Assembly (NCBI RefSeq): GCF_030296895.1
Contig: NZ_AP028022.1
Location: 1,116,001 to 1,180,000 of the forward strand
Length of the DNA stretch: 64,000 bases
From: Helicobacter felistomachi
Lineage (GTDB): Bacteria > Campylobacterota > Campylobacteria > Campylobacterales > Helicobacteraceae
Direction: 5' to 3'
In this document: positions 30,338-40,576 of the stretch, in pieces
Numbering within the stretch: position 1 is the first letter of the stretch
How the letters are laid out: each line of letters starts with the position of its first letter
Made by a program: the position numbers and the translations under genes
Notes under the pieces: generated by a model
What the model was told of the DNA's origin: nothing
Seen by the model: the letters and a program-made list of their open reading frames with translations, nothing else
Database searches by the model: none

Positions 30338-30876
30338 TGTCCTGAATGGGACTGGGTTAGAGAATATGCAAGTGCAAAAGCAAGAGTTCAACCCCACCGC
30401 TGTCGCCATGTTTGCACTCTTTGTACTCAGCACGTTTTGTATCACCTACTATTCGAGCAAAAAAGCCAAAGTGCCAGCGGATTTTGCACCGCCGGGGGGA
30501 GCATCACGGGGTTGCAAAATTGCACAGCCATTACGGGCGATTTCATGAGCGCGGCGAGCTTCTTAGGAATCACGGCTTTAGTTTTCACCAATGGTTTTGA
30601 CGGCCTGATTGATTCAGTGGGCTTTTTGGTGGGCTGATGGTGGTGCTGATGGTGGTTTTAAGCCCTAGTATTTGGGTCAAGAGCTTAGGGAACGCCCACG
30701 CCCTTTTCCCCTACGACCACCCCGCACTCTTTTCCATGCCCTTGACTTTTATTTTGATTTACGCCATTTCTAAATGCGATCAAAGCCCACGAGCGCGGAT
30801 AGACAAGGCGGGCTTTAGCGCACAAGATTTTAGGACACAAAGCGGCGTGGGGATTTCAGGCGCAAGCCAACATTAA
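30303..30876 (+). pseudogene. actP: Remnant of acetate/sodium symporter ActP with large internal deletion
   Basis: Pieces of a sodium:solute symporter (ActP/YjcG type) in several frames. The N-terminal part reads [26 protein letters not shown], then shifts frame to [42 protein letters not shown]...GFLVG and stops at 30637. The next frame, from 30637, is the C-terminal end (MVVLSPSIWVKSLGNAHALFPYDHPALFSMPLTF...DFRTQSGVGISGASQH). About 330-370 residues between are missing compared with the ~550-aa family, so no transport is possible. Unlike the homopolymer breaks elsewhere, this is real gene loss. Confidence 0.85.
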
Positions 30877-30886
30877 GGAGATTTCA

Positions 30887-31825
30887 ATGATTTTAACGAC
30901 TTTAACCGCTGAGATCGGCGCGAGCAAACACGGCAGCAGTGTGGGGGTGCTTAGGCTTAAGGAAAAGCTGCTTGAAAAGCACCCCGAGATCAGCGAGCAC
31001 ATGGTTTTGATCCGCCAAAAGCAGTGTTTCTTAAAGGATTTTTTTAGATTTGCCAAGAACTTTGAGGATTATTACTTCTTTTGCAAGGATAGTTTGATCC
31101 CTAGCATGCGGGCGGTGTTTAAAAAGGGGAGCTTTCCCATCATTTTAAGTGCCGAGCACTCAGGGGCGTTTGGGATCGTCCAAGCCCTACGTTCAGTACA
31201 CCCAAATAAAACCGTAGGCATTTTATACATAGACGCGCACGCCGACATCCACACGGCCTATGACAGCAGCTCGGGCAATCTGCATGGCATGCCCCTTGGC
31301 ATGATCTTAAATAAGACGCATTCAGGGCAAAACGCCTTAAACGCCCAAGAGATCGAATACTGGGAGAGGCTATGCACTTTAGACTTGCCCAAAGGGGCGT
31401 TAGAGTTTAACCCCAAGCATTTGGTCTATTTTGGCGTGAGAAGCACGGAAACAAGCGAGCGCAAAATCATTAAAGATCGTTCTATCCCTCTTTTTAGCGT
31501 GGCTGAGATTAGGCAGAACACCCCGAGCGTGGTGGCGCAAAGCCTTAAATGCCTAGAGGGCGTGGACTTGGTGTATTTGAGTTTAGACATCGATGTGCTG
31601 GATGGCAAAATCTTTAGCTCCACAGGGGTTAGAGAGAATAACGGGCTCACCCCTGAGGAATTAAAAGAGCTGTTAAATGGGCTTTTAAGGGCGTTTAAAG
31701 CGCGCTTGGTGGGGGTGGAGCTCACCGAGTACAACCCTGAGCTGTGGGATGGCAAAAACCCCGATGAAGAGGTCATTTGGGGGCTTTTAGAAGATGTCGT
31801 GTTAGAAATGAGGGATCAATGTTAG
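30887..31825 (+). CDS. rocF: Arginase
   Basis: 312-aa binuclear metal hydrolase turning arginine into ornithine and urea, the latter feeding urease. Metal motifs: DAHADIHTA (about residue 118) and SLDIDVLDG (about 232); the first metal His is in AEHSGAFG rather than the usual GGDHS, a Helicobacter-like variant as I recall. An extra segment after NKTHSGQNALNAQ, with an EIEYWERLCTLDLPKG stretch, corresponds to the insertion described in Helicobacter arginase. Start ATG 30887 after AAGGAG. The 3' end overlaps ald by 7 nt. Confidence 0.93.
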   Translation: MILTTLTAEIGASKHGSSVGVLRLKEKLLEKHPEISEHMVLIRQKQCFLKDFFRFAKNFEDYYFFCKDSLIPSMRAVFKKGSFPIILSAEHSGAFGIVQALRSVHPNKTVGILYIDAHADIHTAYDSSSGNLHGMPLGMILNKTHSGQNALNAQEIEYWERLCTLDLPKGALEFNPKHLVYFGVRSTETSERKIIKDRSIPLFSVAEIRQNTPSVVAQSLKCLEGVDLVYLSLDIDVLDGKIFSSTGVRENNGLTPEELKELLNGLLRAFKARLVGVELTEYNPELWDGKNPDEEVIWGLLEDVVLEMRDQC

Positions 31826-32964
31826 GGCTCGTCAAAGAAAGCATGGATTTTGAGTTTAGGGTGGGCTTAGTCCCCCACGATGTGGCGCAAATCACCCCAT
31901 ATTTTAAAGTGGTGGTTGAAGAGGGGGCGGGGTTGATGAGCGGGTATAGCGATGAGTCTTATAAGCAGGCAGGGGCTAAGATTGTTAGGCGAGCTGAGGC
32001 GTGGGCGCAAAGTGTGGTGGTGAAGTGTAAAGAACCCCTAGAGCACGAATACGCCCTACTGACAGAGGGGGCGACTCTCTTTAGCTACCTAGATTTAGCC
32101 TACAACAAGTCCCTAGCACAAATGTTGATCGATAAAAAAATCGCTTCCCTTTGCACCGAAACCTTAGCCGGCCCCAAGAACAACTACCCCGTGCTCGCCC
32201 CCATGAGCGTGGTGGCGGGGCAACTTGCCGCCCACTTAGTGCAGCATTATTTGCTTGCCCTTGAGCATTTGCCCGGGGTCTTTGGGTTAGGAGTGCTCTT
32301 AGGCGGGCTGGCAGGGCAGGCTAGGGCGAAGGTCGTGGTTGTGGGTGGGGGTGTGGTGGGCTTAGAGGCGGCTAGGTTTTTAAGCCAAGCAGGCGCGCAT
32401 GTCGTGGTGTTGGAGCTTGACTCCTTGAAGTTGCAAAACCACCCTTACAAAGATCTTTATCATTTAGAGGTGTTGGCTGTGCATGAGGCAAATATTGAGT
32501 ACGCGCTAAGCGGGGCGGTGGGGCTTGTGGGAGCGGTTTTAGTAACCGCCACAAGCACGCCTAAAGTCATTTTAAAACGCCATTTAGCCCTCATGCAAAA
32601 AGGGGGCGTGGTGGTGGATGTGGCCTGCGATTTGGGAGGGTGTGTAGAAACAATCCGCCAAACGAGCCACTCCCAGCCCGTGTATTTACAAGAGGGCTTA
32701 CTCCACTATGGCGTGCCTAACATGCCCGGCGTGGTCGCCAAAACAAGCTCTATCGCCTACAGCCAAGCCAGCTTGCCCTATTTGCGCTACTTTCTAGAAC
32801 ATGGGCTCAAGGGCTTTTTGGGCGCAAACGCTAAAGAGGTTGCCAACACTCTAGGGGCTTTAAGTGCCTACCAGGGCTATCTCACGAAGGAGGGGATCGC
32901 CAAAGCCTTTAACTTGCCCTTTATGCAGGCTCACGCCGTCCTAAAGAGTCTTGAGACTCGCTGA
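31819..32964 (+). CDS. ald: Alanine dehydrogenase
   Basis: NAD-dependent, interconverts L-alanine and pyruvate plus ammonia. 381 aa from ATG 31819 (start inside the rocF end). Motifs: KESMDFEFRVGLVP (substrate site), VKCKEPLEHEY, LAPMSVVAGQLAAH, the Rossmann VVVVGGGVVGLEAARF, and a C-terminal NMPGVVAKTSSIAYSQA. I recall the same rocF-ald pair in H. pylori, where ald is interrupted in some strains; here the frame is intact. It gives pyruvate from alanine, an alternative use of amino acids. Confidence 0.88.
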   Translation: MLGLVKESMDFEFRVGLVPHDVAQITPYFKVVVEEGAGLMSGYSDESYKQAGAKIVRRAEAWAQSVVVKCKEPLEHEYALLTEGATLFSYLDLAYNKSLAQMLIDKKIASLCTETLAGPKNNYPVLAPMSVVAGQLAAHLVQHYLLALEHLPGVFGLGVLLGGLAGQARAKVVVVGGGVVGLEAARFLSQAGAHVVVLELDSLKLQNHPYKDLYHLEVLAVHEANIEYALSGAVGLVGAVLVTATSTPKVILKRHLALMQKGGVVVDVACDLGGCVETIRQTSHSQPVYLQEGLLHYGVPNMPGVVAKTSSIAYSQASLPYLRYFLEHGLKGFLGANAKEVANTLGALSAYQGYLTKEGIAKAFNLPFMQAHAVLKSLETR

Positions 32965-33123
32965 TTTAATGGATAACGCTCCCCAATATGGTAGTTTTTC
33001 GAACTCTTGATTAAAGGTTTCTCGTGCGCTCTCTTGTAGGGCGTGGTTTGGGGTTAAATTTAGAAAAGGCACATTTAAAATCCTTTTTTGGTAAAAATGG
33101 CGTTTTGTCAAATTTGCCCCCAA
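32941..33123 (-). CDS. Possible small protein in the ald-sdaC gap, 60 aa
   Basis: Low-confidence call. On the minus strand a TTG codon at 33123 has AAGGAG 5 nt upstream (33129-33134 on the plus strand), followed by 60 open codons with a plausible composition (LTKRHFYQKRIL, then NFLNLTPNHALQESARE-like text and FEKLPYWGALSI). It overlaps the 3' end of ald by 24 nt. No similarity recognised. The ribosome site is the only strong evidence, and it may be chance. The rest of the 309-bp gap (32965-33273) holds the sdaC promoter region and nothing else I can name. Confidence 0.25.
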   Translation of the reverse strand: MGANLTKRHFYQKRILNVPFLNLTPNHALQESARETFNQEFEKLPYWGALSIKSASLKTL

Positions 33124-33235
33124 AAAAGCTCCTTAAGCCTTAGTTCCATTCTAGGGAAAAATGAGATGGTGGCATACTAAGTCTACTTTTGTAAAAAAGT
33201 CGCGATCATTCCATTTTTTCTCCACAAAAATAGAC

Positions 33236-33241
33236 TAAAAT
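33236..33241 (+). promoter_or_regulatory. Probable -10 of the serine permease gene
   Basis: TAAAAT, in the context TAGACTAAAATG, 32 bp before the ATG at 33274. Upstream DNA is A/T-rich. No -35 recognised. Confidence 0.4.
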
Positions 33242-33273
33242 GTTCGGTTGTAAAAACTTCAAGGCGAGATGCG

Positions 33274-34505
33274 ATGACTAAATGGAATAAAGAAGACACG
33301 ATATGGAGCTTAAGTCTTTATGGCACAGCCATTGGTGCTGGGGTGTTATTTTTACCCATTAATACAGGGATGGGGGCTTGATCCCCTTGATTGTCATGCT
33401 CGTGCTTGCATTTCCTTTGACTTTTTTGACACACCGCGCCCTATGCCGTTTTGTGCTGGGCGGGTCGGATAAGAGCGATGACATCACAGTGGTGGGGGAA
33501 AATTATTTTGGCAAATTTGGGGGGGTGCTGCTAACCCTGCTTTATTTCTTTGCAATTTTCCCCATTTTGCTCGTGTATAGTGTGGGGATCACGAATAATA
33601 TCAGTAGTTTTTTTGTGCATCAATTGGGCTTGGCTGAGCCCAACCGCTTGTTGCTCTCTTTTTTGGCGGTGGGTGTTTTAATGTTCGTGGTGAGCTTTGG
33701 TGAAGAGGTTGTGGTTAAAACCATGTCCGCCATTGTGTTCCCCTTCATTGCCGTGCTGGTCTTTAGCGCCTTGTGGCTCATCCCTAAATGGAACAACGCA
33801 CTTTTTGCGCACATTAGCTTAAATGGCGTGGGGGGGGAGAGTTTAGGAATGGTCATGCTCTTGATTTTACCCACGATGGTGTTTGCTTTTAACCACTCGC
33901 CCATCATCTCATCTCTTGCCGTGCATTGTAAGCAAACCTATGGGGAGGAGGCGGATCAAAAGGCTTCTAACATCATTGCCAGGAGCAATGTTTTAATGAT
34001 TGTTACGGTGATGTTTTTTGTTTTCTCTTGCGCCATGTGTTTAAGCCCTATGGAGTTTAAAGAAGCCAAAGAGCAAAATCTGCCTATTTTGTCCTACTTA
34101 GCCAACCACTTTAAAGACATGAAAACTTTTGCGCTGGTTGCACCCGTCATCGCCTTTGTCGCCATGGGAAAATCCTTTTTCGGGCATTATCTAGGGGTGC
34201 GCGAAGGTTTAAATCGAATCTTGTTTTATGCCACAAATCAAAAAATCTCTCTATCTCGTGCAAACAAGATCACCGCATGGATTACATTTCTCGTGGCTTG
34301 GTTTGTGGCGTATAAAAATCCTAGTGTCTTAGAAATCATTGAGTCCATCGGTGGTCCCATTTTAGCCATTATCCTTTATTTAATGCCCCTTTATGCCATC
34401 TATAAATTCCCACAATTACACAAATATAAAAATTTATGGCAGAACCTGTTTATTTTGTTCTTTGGTTTGGTTACAATCTCAACCGCCATCTATCGATTAT
34501 TTTAA
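33274..34505 (+). pseudogene. sdaC: Serine permease SdaC, apparent one-base frameshift near the start
   Basis: H+/serine symporter of the amino-acid/auxin permease group, about 410 aa when joined, 11 membrane helices. It starts at ATG 33274 with [29 protein letters not shown]; the reading frame then stops at a G5 run (33372-33376). One more G gives [16 protein letters not shown] and joins the long frame 33378-34505 (FVLGGSDKSDDITVVGENYFGKFGG and following). All helices downstream are intact. The missing base fits the same pattern as acnB and pyrH. Serine deaminase is the usual partner but lies outside the window. Confidence 0.85.
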
Positions 34506-34509
34506 GATT

Positions 34510-34564
34510 GTGGGCTAAAACCCCACTAACACTTCAAGGCATTCTTAAGTGGCGGCGTGGGGTT
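34510..34564. terminator. Hairpin between convergent sdaC and aldo-keto reductase genes
   Basis: Two nested pairings: GTGGG/CCCAC at 34510-34526 with a 7-nt loop, and AACCCCAC (34519-34526) with GTGGGGTT (34557-34564), 8 bp with a longer loop. Lies between the stop codons of the convergent sdaC and aldo-keto reductase genes; TTAA follows the second stem. Probable bidirectional terminator. Confidence 0.4.
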
Positions 34565-34572
34565 AATTGACC

Positions 34573-35700
<1,128 letters not shown>

Positions 35701-35704
<4 letters not shown>

Positions 35705-36684
35705 TTGCCGACCTTGTCATTAAGATTTGTCGGGTATCTCTCTCCGACTATGGTGATTTGTTCTAGCTTTTTGTTAAAGTCTTTGAGTTCGCCCTCTTGC
35801 CATGGCACACTTAAAGCCCCGATGTTTTCAACTAGGCGTTCTTCTTTGGTCGTGCCAAATAAAGGGATCACTACCTTTTGCATGTGTAAAATCCAAGACA
35901 GGGCAATTTGGGCGGGCGTGGCGTTTTTGCTCTTGGCGGTGTCTTGCAGCAACTCCACTAAAGCGTAGTTTTGTGCTAAATTCTCAGGGTTAAACTTAGG
36001 CACGACACTTCTAAAGTCCTCTTTGGCAAAGGTGGCGTTTTTAGCCATCTTGCCCCCAAAGAAACCTTTAGCTAAAGGAGAAAAACCCACAAAAGTGATG
36101 TGATTTGCCTCACAAAAACCCAAAATCTCTTTCTCAGGCGCGCGGTGCCACAATGAGTATTCGCTTTGCAGTGCGCTTAAAGGGCAAATTTGGTGTGCTT
36201 TTTGTAGGCTGGGTAAGCCCGCTTCACTCATGCCCCACGCCTTGATCTTGCCCTCTTTGATGAGCTCTTGCATGGTAGAAGCGACCTCTTCAATGAGCAC
36301 TTTTGGATCGACCCTATGCTGGTAATACAAGTCTAAGCACTCCACTTTTAGGCGTTTTAAACTCCCCTCTAAGGCTTGGCGGATGCGCTTAGGGCTCGAA
36401 TCTAGGCGTAAATCCCAACTCCCCTCTTTTTCTTGATAAATGCCAAACTTGCTCGCAATGATCGCTTGATCTTTAAAGGGTTTGATCGCTTCGCCTAATA
36501 ATTCCTCATTGTAAGCCCCGTAGCCTTCAGCCGTGTCAAAAAAGTTCATCCCTAGCTCAAAAGCCTTGTGGATGAGTTGGATCATCTCCTTTTTTCCATG
36601 CACCCCTGCATACCCAAAACTCATCCCCATAATCCCTAGCGCTAAAGGGCTCACCTGAAAAGACCCTAATTGTCGTTTTTGCAT
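35701..36684 (-). CDS. Aldo-keto reductase, cytoplasmic
   Basis: 327-aa NADPH-dependent carbonyl reductase. Catalytic tetrad: Asp and Tyr in FDTAEGYGAYNE, Lys in IASKFGIYQ, His in LYYQHRVD; cofactor motif IPLFGTTKEERLVENI. No signal peptide, in contrast to its downstream neighbour, with which it is 45-50% alike by eye and from which it probably arose by duplication. Start ATG 36684 after AAGGAGAACAC. Promoter with MerR-type spacing 32-62 bp upstream. Substrates likely aldehydes or dicarbonyls, by family. Confidence 0.88.
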
Positions 36685-36715
36685 GTGTTCTCCTTAAAAT
36701 TTGGATAGGATTTGG

Positions 36716-36746
36716 ATTATAAAACCTGACACCTAGTGTTTGTCAA
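36716..36746 (-). promoter_or_regulatory. MerR-type promoter, copy a (aldo-keto reductase pair)
   Basis: Read on the minus strand: TTGACA (36741-36746), a 19-bp spacer, TATAAT (36716-36721). Both hexamers match consensus, but 19 bp is too long for unaided RNA polymerase and is the hallmark of MerR-activated promoters. The spacer holds the dyad ACACTAGGTGT (36729-36739), and TGACA/TGTCA pairs frame it. Copies b and c share the layout. It drives both aldo-keto reductases. Confidence 0.8.
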
Positions 36747-36761
36747 GGGGGTTTAGTTAAG

Positions 36762-37751
36762 TTAATGCAAGGGGGCTAAATGCCACTTCTTTAAAAAGGC
36801 AAAGATGGGGGCTAAATTTTTAGGCTCCTCAAAGGCCCGGCCGCCATGCCCCACGCCGGGCAATTGGATATAAACCACCTTGTCTTTACCCAACACCTTT
36901 TGCAAAGCCTTCGTAAAAAGCACGCTTTGTTCTGTCGGCACAATGGGGTCTTTAGAGCCATTCATAATAAAAAAGGGGGGCGTGTTTTTAGAGATGTAGC
37001 TGGCGGGGTTGGCAAACTCCACAAGATAGGGGATTTTAGGGATTGCAATGCCCATGTATCGCGATTCTGCTGAGTCGGGGGTGTTGACGCTGTGTTTTCT
37101 GCGTGGTTGTTGCCCGCTTTGCTTGAATTGTGTATCCATCACTTTAAAATCTATGGGGCCATAAAAATCCACAACCGCATTGACTTGGCTTGTTTGTTTG
37201 GCATTCCCCATACTTAAATCCTCTAGTTCGGAGTGAAACGCCGTTGTGCCTAGCATAGAAGCCAAATTGCCCCCAGCCGAATCCCCCCACGCGATGATTT
37301 TATTTGGATTTAAATGGTATTGCGTGGCGTGGGCTTTAATAAAGCGCACGGCGGCTTTAAGGTCGTAAATCGCCATAGGGAATGTAGCTTCTTTGGAAAG
37401 GCGGTAATTTACGCTCACCACCGCATAGCCCAGCTTCAAAGCGTGCATTTGGGGATTAACCTCCCCTGAAGCCTTGTCCCCAAAGGCAAATCCACCCCCG
37501 TGGATGGCTAAGATCACAGGGTAGGGGGCTTTGCTCGCTTTAGGTAAATAGATGTCTAGCTTTTGGGCTTGCGATTGTGTGGCGTAGGCAATGTCTAGGT
37601 ATTTGCGCCCCACATTTTGCGTGTTGAGGGGATGCATTTTGCCCATCAAAGGGGGTGGCATATGATCTAGGGTATTTTGTGTCTTGTCTAGATCTTTTGC
37701 AAGGGCAAGCGTGGCTAATGCCATTAACCCAAAAACTTTCAATCGATACAT
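36762..37751 (-). CDS. Exported alpha/beta-hydrolase (esterase/lipase, HSL-like)
   Basis: 329 aa. Signal peptide (MYRLKVFGLMALATLALA, then KDLDKT). Catalytic features: oxyanion motif AIHGGGFAFGD (about residue 86), nucleophile GDSAGGNLA, acid in GSKDPIVP and His in GVGHGG. Belongs to the hormone-sensitive-lipase / feruloyl esterase-like group acting on small esters; true substrate unknown. It is the last gene of the merR run, 81 nt after the regulator. A decayed partial copy of its 5' half lies at 41870-42030. Confidence 0.82.
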   Translation of the reverse strand: MYRLKVFGLMALATLALAKDLDKTQNTLDHMPPPLMGKMHPLNTQNVGRKYLDIAYATQSQAQKLDIYLPKASKAPYPVILAIHGGGFAFGDKASGEVNPQMHALKLGYAVVSVNYRLSKEATFPMAIYDLKAAVRFIKAHATQYHLNPNKIIAWGDSAGGNLASMLGTTAFHSELEDLSMGNAKQTSQVNAVVDFYGPIDFKVMDTQFKQSGQQPRRKHSVNTPDSAESRYMGIAIPKIPYLVEFANPASYISKNTPPFFIMNGSKDPIVPTEQSVLFTKALQKVLGKDKVVYIQLPGVGHGGRAFEEPKNLAPIFAFLKKWHLAPLH

Positions 37752-37832
37752 GAAAACTCCAATTTTTCAGTTTTTACTCTTCAAGGCTTGGCGCATTACT
37801 ATAGCAAAAGAGCATTTGTCTTTTATTAAGTG

Positions 37833-38243
37833 TTATTTTGAATCTTTATAAGCGGGGCTTAAGGGGTTTAAAAAGTCTTTTTGCTCCTCGATCATTTGCG
37901 TGTAAAGCGTGATTTTATGGGCGATTTTTTGCTCGGCCTTTTGCAGGGTGTCTAATTGGGCGCGCAGGGTTTGAAGTTGCTTTTGTAAAATGCCTTTGCG
38001 TTGTGGTGCGCTTTTTAGCCCTTGTTTGGATAGATTGATATAATTTTTAATCTCTGTTAGGGGCATGTTACATGCACGCAAACACTGCACCCACTGCACC
38101 CACGCGATGTCACTTTTAGAAAAGTAGCGCACGCCGTTTGAATCGCTTTGCACGAAGGGGAAGAGCCCCTTATCGCACCAAAAGCGGATTTTGCGTGAAG
38201 AGATGCCCGTTTGTCTTTCTACTTCTATGATTGTGTATGCCAT
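37833..38243 (-). CDS. MerR-family transcriptional regulator (AdhR/NmlR-like)
   Basis: 136 aa. N-terminal winged helix (IIEVERQTGISSRKIRFWCDKGLF, wing NGVRYFSKSDI), then a dimerisation coiled coil (KGILQKQLQTLRAQL). Cys54 and Cys58 sit in VQWVQCLRACNM, where NmlR/AdhR regulators carry the single Cys that senses aldehydes or electrophiles. No C-terminal metal-binding loop as in CueR/ZntR. Positioned in the operon whose promoter (copy b) it would bind, so autoregulation is likely. It is the only regulator in this region and the best candidate for the three 19-bp-spacer promoters. Confidence 0.85.
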   Translation of the reverse strand: MAYTIIEVERQTGISSRKIRFWCDKGLFPFVQSDSNGVRYFSKSDIAWVQWVQCLRACNMPLTEIKNYINLSKQGLKSAPQRKGILQKQLQTLRAQLDTLQKAEQKIAHKITLYTQMIEEQKDFLNPLSPAYKDSK

Positions 38244-38261
38244 GTGCTGCCTTTTGGGATG

Positions 38262-39479
38262 TTATTCTTTGTGTTGTGCCGTGGTTATATCTAGGGCTTT
38301 TAGGGCGTTTAGAGCTTTAGGGTAGCCAATAACAGGGATCAGGGCTGTAACGACACTAATGAGTTTGGGGCGGTTATTTCCCATGTTGATATTGCCCTGT
38401 ACATGGGCTTTTAGCTGGCTATCAGCTCCGCCTAAAGAGAGCAAATAAACAAAAGTCAGCAACTCTCTAAAGTGTAAATCTAGCCCTTTGCGCGTGTAGT
38501 AGTCGCCAAAGCAGTTCGCGGATAAAAATTGATAAATATGCGCCTCATCTTTAGGAGCGTTAGCGTTCATGTGGTCTATCACTTGCCCGAAAATCTCTTT
38601 TTGGATCGCCAAACCCCTTTGCGCCCTCTGTGTATATGAAAGCCCTTTTTGTGAATCTAGGTGAATCCCTCTAGTTTGGAAAACATGGTTTGTGGTTTCT
38701 AAGAAGCCTTGCATCCGTGCAAAGCCCACATAGGGAATCGCTTGGTATAAAATTTCTTGAACAGCCACTGGGCGGACTTGATGCTCTAGCGCACTCTCTA
38801 GCGCGCCCGCATAAGCGGGTACAGAGCCTAGAGCCACTAAGGATGCTAATAAAATTTGGCTGTATTCGGGCACGCTCAAGCCCGAAGTCTTAAAAGCCTC
38901 TTGCATGGCAAAATGGTTGAAGGTGTGATACATTTGCGAGTCGTTCTTTAAAGGGCTATTTGCAAAGGGATTAAAGGCATTCTTGGCAGGCTTTAGGGAG
39001 TTTATCGCCTTGTTGTACTCTGTGTCGCTGACTTTTTCTAGCCACTTGACATTTTCTCCGTTTTTATCCCCCGTTAGGGCTAAATGCGCCCCGCTTGTAT
39101 GTGTCCCCGCTCCATGCCAGTGCTTGACTCCCGGCGGACAAGAGATCACATCGCCTTTGTGCGCCACGCTCACTTTTCCGTCGGCTGTGCCCGTGTAAAT
39201 TACGCCCTCTGTAACTAACAAGGTTTGCCCTGCAGGGTGGGTGTGCCATGCACTTCTAGCTTTAGGACTAAAATGCACGATCCCCCCGCTAAAATTGCGC
39301 CATTGATTAGGTCCAAACAAGATTTGGACACGCACCTTACCGCTGAATTTGTCGCTTGTGCCTTGAAATTCTTGAAACTCCGCTTGTCTATGCACTTCTT
39401 GCATGCTCTGTCCTTTGTGCTGTGTGTGTGCCCCGAGTAGGGCAAGAGAGAAAAATAAATAAGCCAAAGCCTTACGCAT
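38262..39479 (-). CDS. Exported cupin-carboxymuconolactone decarboxylase fusion
   Basis: 405 aa. A signal peptide (MRKALAYLFFSLALLGAHTQ) precedes a cupin at about 60-140 (HTHPAGQTLLVTEG and GDVISCPPGVKHWHGAGTH, giving four possible metal His/Glu). Two CMD/AhpD-like segments follow, at about 180-260 (FNHFAMQEAF and SLVALGSVPAYAGALESALEH) and 310-400 (FGDYYTRKGLDLHFRELLTF). The AhpD CxxC pair is missing, so peroxidase activity is doubtful; ring cleavage, decarboxylation or thiol-free redox work is possible. Close homologues are often next to MerR regulators and aldo-keto reductases, as here. It begins inside the acetyltransferase stop (8-nt overlap). Confidence 0.78.
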   Translation of the reverse strand: MRKALAYLFFSLALLGAHTQHKGQSMQEVHRQAEFQEFQGTSDKFSGKVRVQILFGPNQWRNFSGGIVHFSPKARSAWHTHPAGQTLLVTEGVIYTGTADGKVSVAHKGDVISCPPGVKHWHGAGTHTSGAHLALTGDKNGENVKWLEKVSDTEYNKAINSLKPAKNAFNPFANSPLKNDSQMYHTFNHFAMQEAFKTSGLSVPEYSQILLASLVALGSVPAYAGALESALEHQVRPVAVQEILYQAIPYVGFARMQGFLETTNHVFQTRGIHLDSQKGLSYTQRAQRGLAIQKEIFGQVIDHMNANAPKDEAHIYQFLSANCFGDYYTRKGLDLHFRELLTFVYLLSLGGADSQLKAHVQGNINMGNNRPKLISVVTALIPVIGYPKALNALKALDITTAQHKE

Positions 39480-40044
39480 GCTGCACCTCTATATGCCTAA
39501 TGATTTTGGCCGGATTGCCCCCCACAATGACATTAGGTGGGACATCTTTGGTAACAACCGCCCCCGCCCCTACGATGGAATTTTCCCCGATGGTAACCCC
39601 GGGGCAAATCGTGGCGTTGATGCCGATCCACACCCGATCTTGAATCACAATGGGCTTACAAAAAGTCGTGCGTCTGTTGTAGGGATTGGAGTCGTGGTTA
39701 ATCGTGGTTAAACACACCTTGGGAGCGATGAAAACATGATCGCCGATGTCAATCCCTCCCCGATCCATAAAACTACAAGCAGAGTTCATAAAAAAGTGCT
39801 TACCAAAGTTGATATTGCGCCCAAAATCCACATAAAAGGGCGGTAAAATCGTGTTTGTGGCATCAAAGGGCTTGCCCGTCAGCTCTCCCATCAAGGCCCG
39901 TATCTCTTCAGGGCTTAACTCTTGTGTGTTGAGTTTGTGTATGAGTTTTTGGGCGTTGGTGATCACGCCATAAAGCTTAGGAAATTCGGGCTCATCCATA
40001 CTCACCATCTCCCCTCTTAAATCCCGCTCAAAAATATCTCTCAC
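39472..40044 (-). CDS. Hexapeptide-repeat acetyltransferase (maltose/galactoside type)
   Basis: 190 aa. Left-handed beta-helix with the family segments PFYVDFGRNINFGKHFFMN, IGDHVFIAPKVCLTTINHD and WIGINATICPGVTIGENSIVGAGAVVTKDVPPNVIVGGNPAK, plus the N-terminal MDEPEFPKL-type Mac domain. Uses acetyl-CoA; acceptor unknown. GTG start 40044 in a GTGA overlap with the upstream quinone reductase stop, so translation is coupled. Its place in this redox operon is unexplained, though similar genes occur in MerR/AKR clusters. Confidence 0.82.
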   Translation of the reverse strand: MRDIFERDLRGEMVSMDEPEFPKLYGVITNAQKLIHKLNTQELSPEEIRALMGELTGKPFDATNTILPPFYVDFGRNINFGKHFFMNSACSFMDRGGIDIGDHVFIAPKVCLTTINHDSNPYNRRTTFCKPIVIQDRVWIGINATICPGVTIGENSIVGAGAVVTKDVPPNVIVGGNPAKIIRHIEVQHA

Positions 40045-40548
40045 GCCAGCCCCTTAACCCACTCTTGATAGCCTCTAGCTTGGGCTTGTAGGGCGGTGTC
40101 GCTCAAGTTGCCGGTGTCATAGGTTAAAAATGGTGCTGCATACTTGGTGCCGATGAAGTGGCTGATGGCCCTAAAGGGGTTAAAACACTTTCTAAACTAA
40201 ATTTACCTTGAAAATCCCCCTCACGCGCCCCTAAACTAATGGCAAGGGCAAATGTTTTGTCTGCTAAGGCTTTGCCCTTAGAGCCGTAGGCAAAGCCATA
40301 AGTCAGCACATCGTCAAAGTATTGCTTGAGTAAGGCAGGGCAAGAATACCAAAACATGGGGAATTGAAACACCAGGCTTTTTGCTTGATGAGTTTATCCT
40401 GCTCGCCTGCTATGTCAATGTCAAAGTTTGGATACTGGGCGTATAAATCGCTGATCTCCACACTTGTAGAGCTTAAAGCTTCTTTGAGAGCTTTATTCAC
40501 CCGTGAGTGGGCTAGGTCTGGGTGGGCTAAGATGACTAAAAGGGACAT
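40041..40548 (-). pseudogene. NAD(P)H:quinone oxidoreductase (flavodoxin fold), two apparent one-base deletions
   Basis: FMN/FAD flavoprotein of the YwrO/MdaB/KefF group that reduces quinones by two electrons. Start ATG 40548 after AAGGAG. Frame 1: SLLVILAHPDLAHSRVNKAL to KLIKQK. A T5 run (40378-40382 on the plus strand) lacks one base; frame 2 continues FQFPMFWYSCPALLKQYFDDVLTYGFAYG. A second loss near 40173-40179 precedes frame 3, RAISHFIGTKYAAPFLTYDTGNLSD...GYQEWVKGLA, ending at 40041. With both bases restored the length is an exact 169 codons, typical of the family. Whether the losses are real is undetermined. Confidence 0.8.
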
Positions 40549-40576
40549 AAAAACTCCTTGATATTTAAGATACGAG

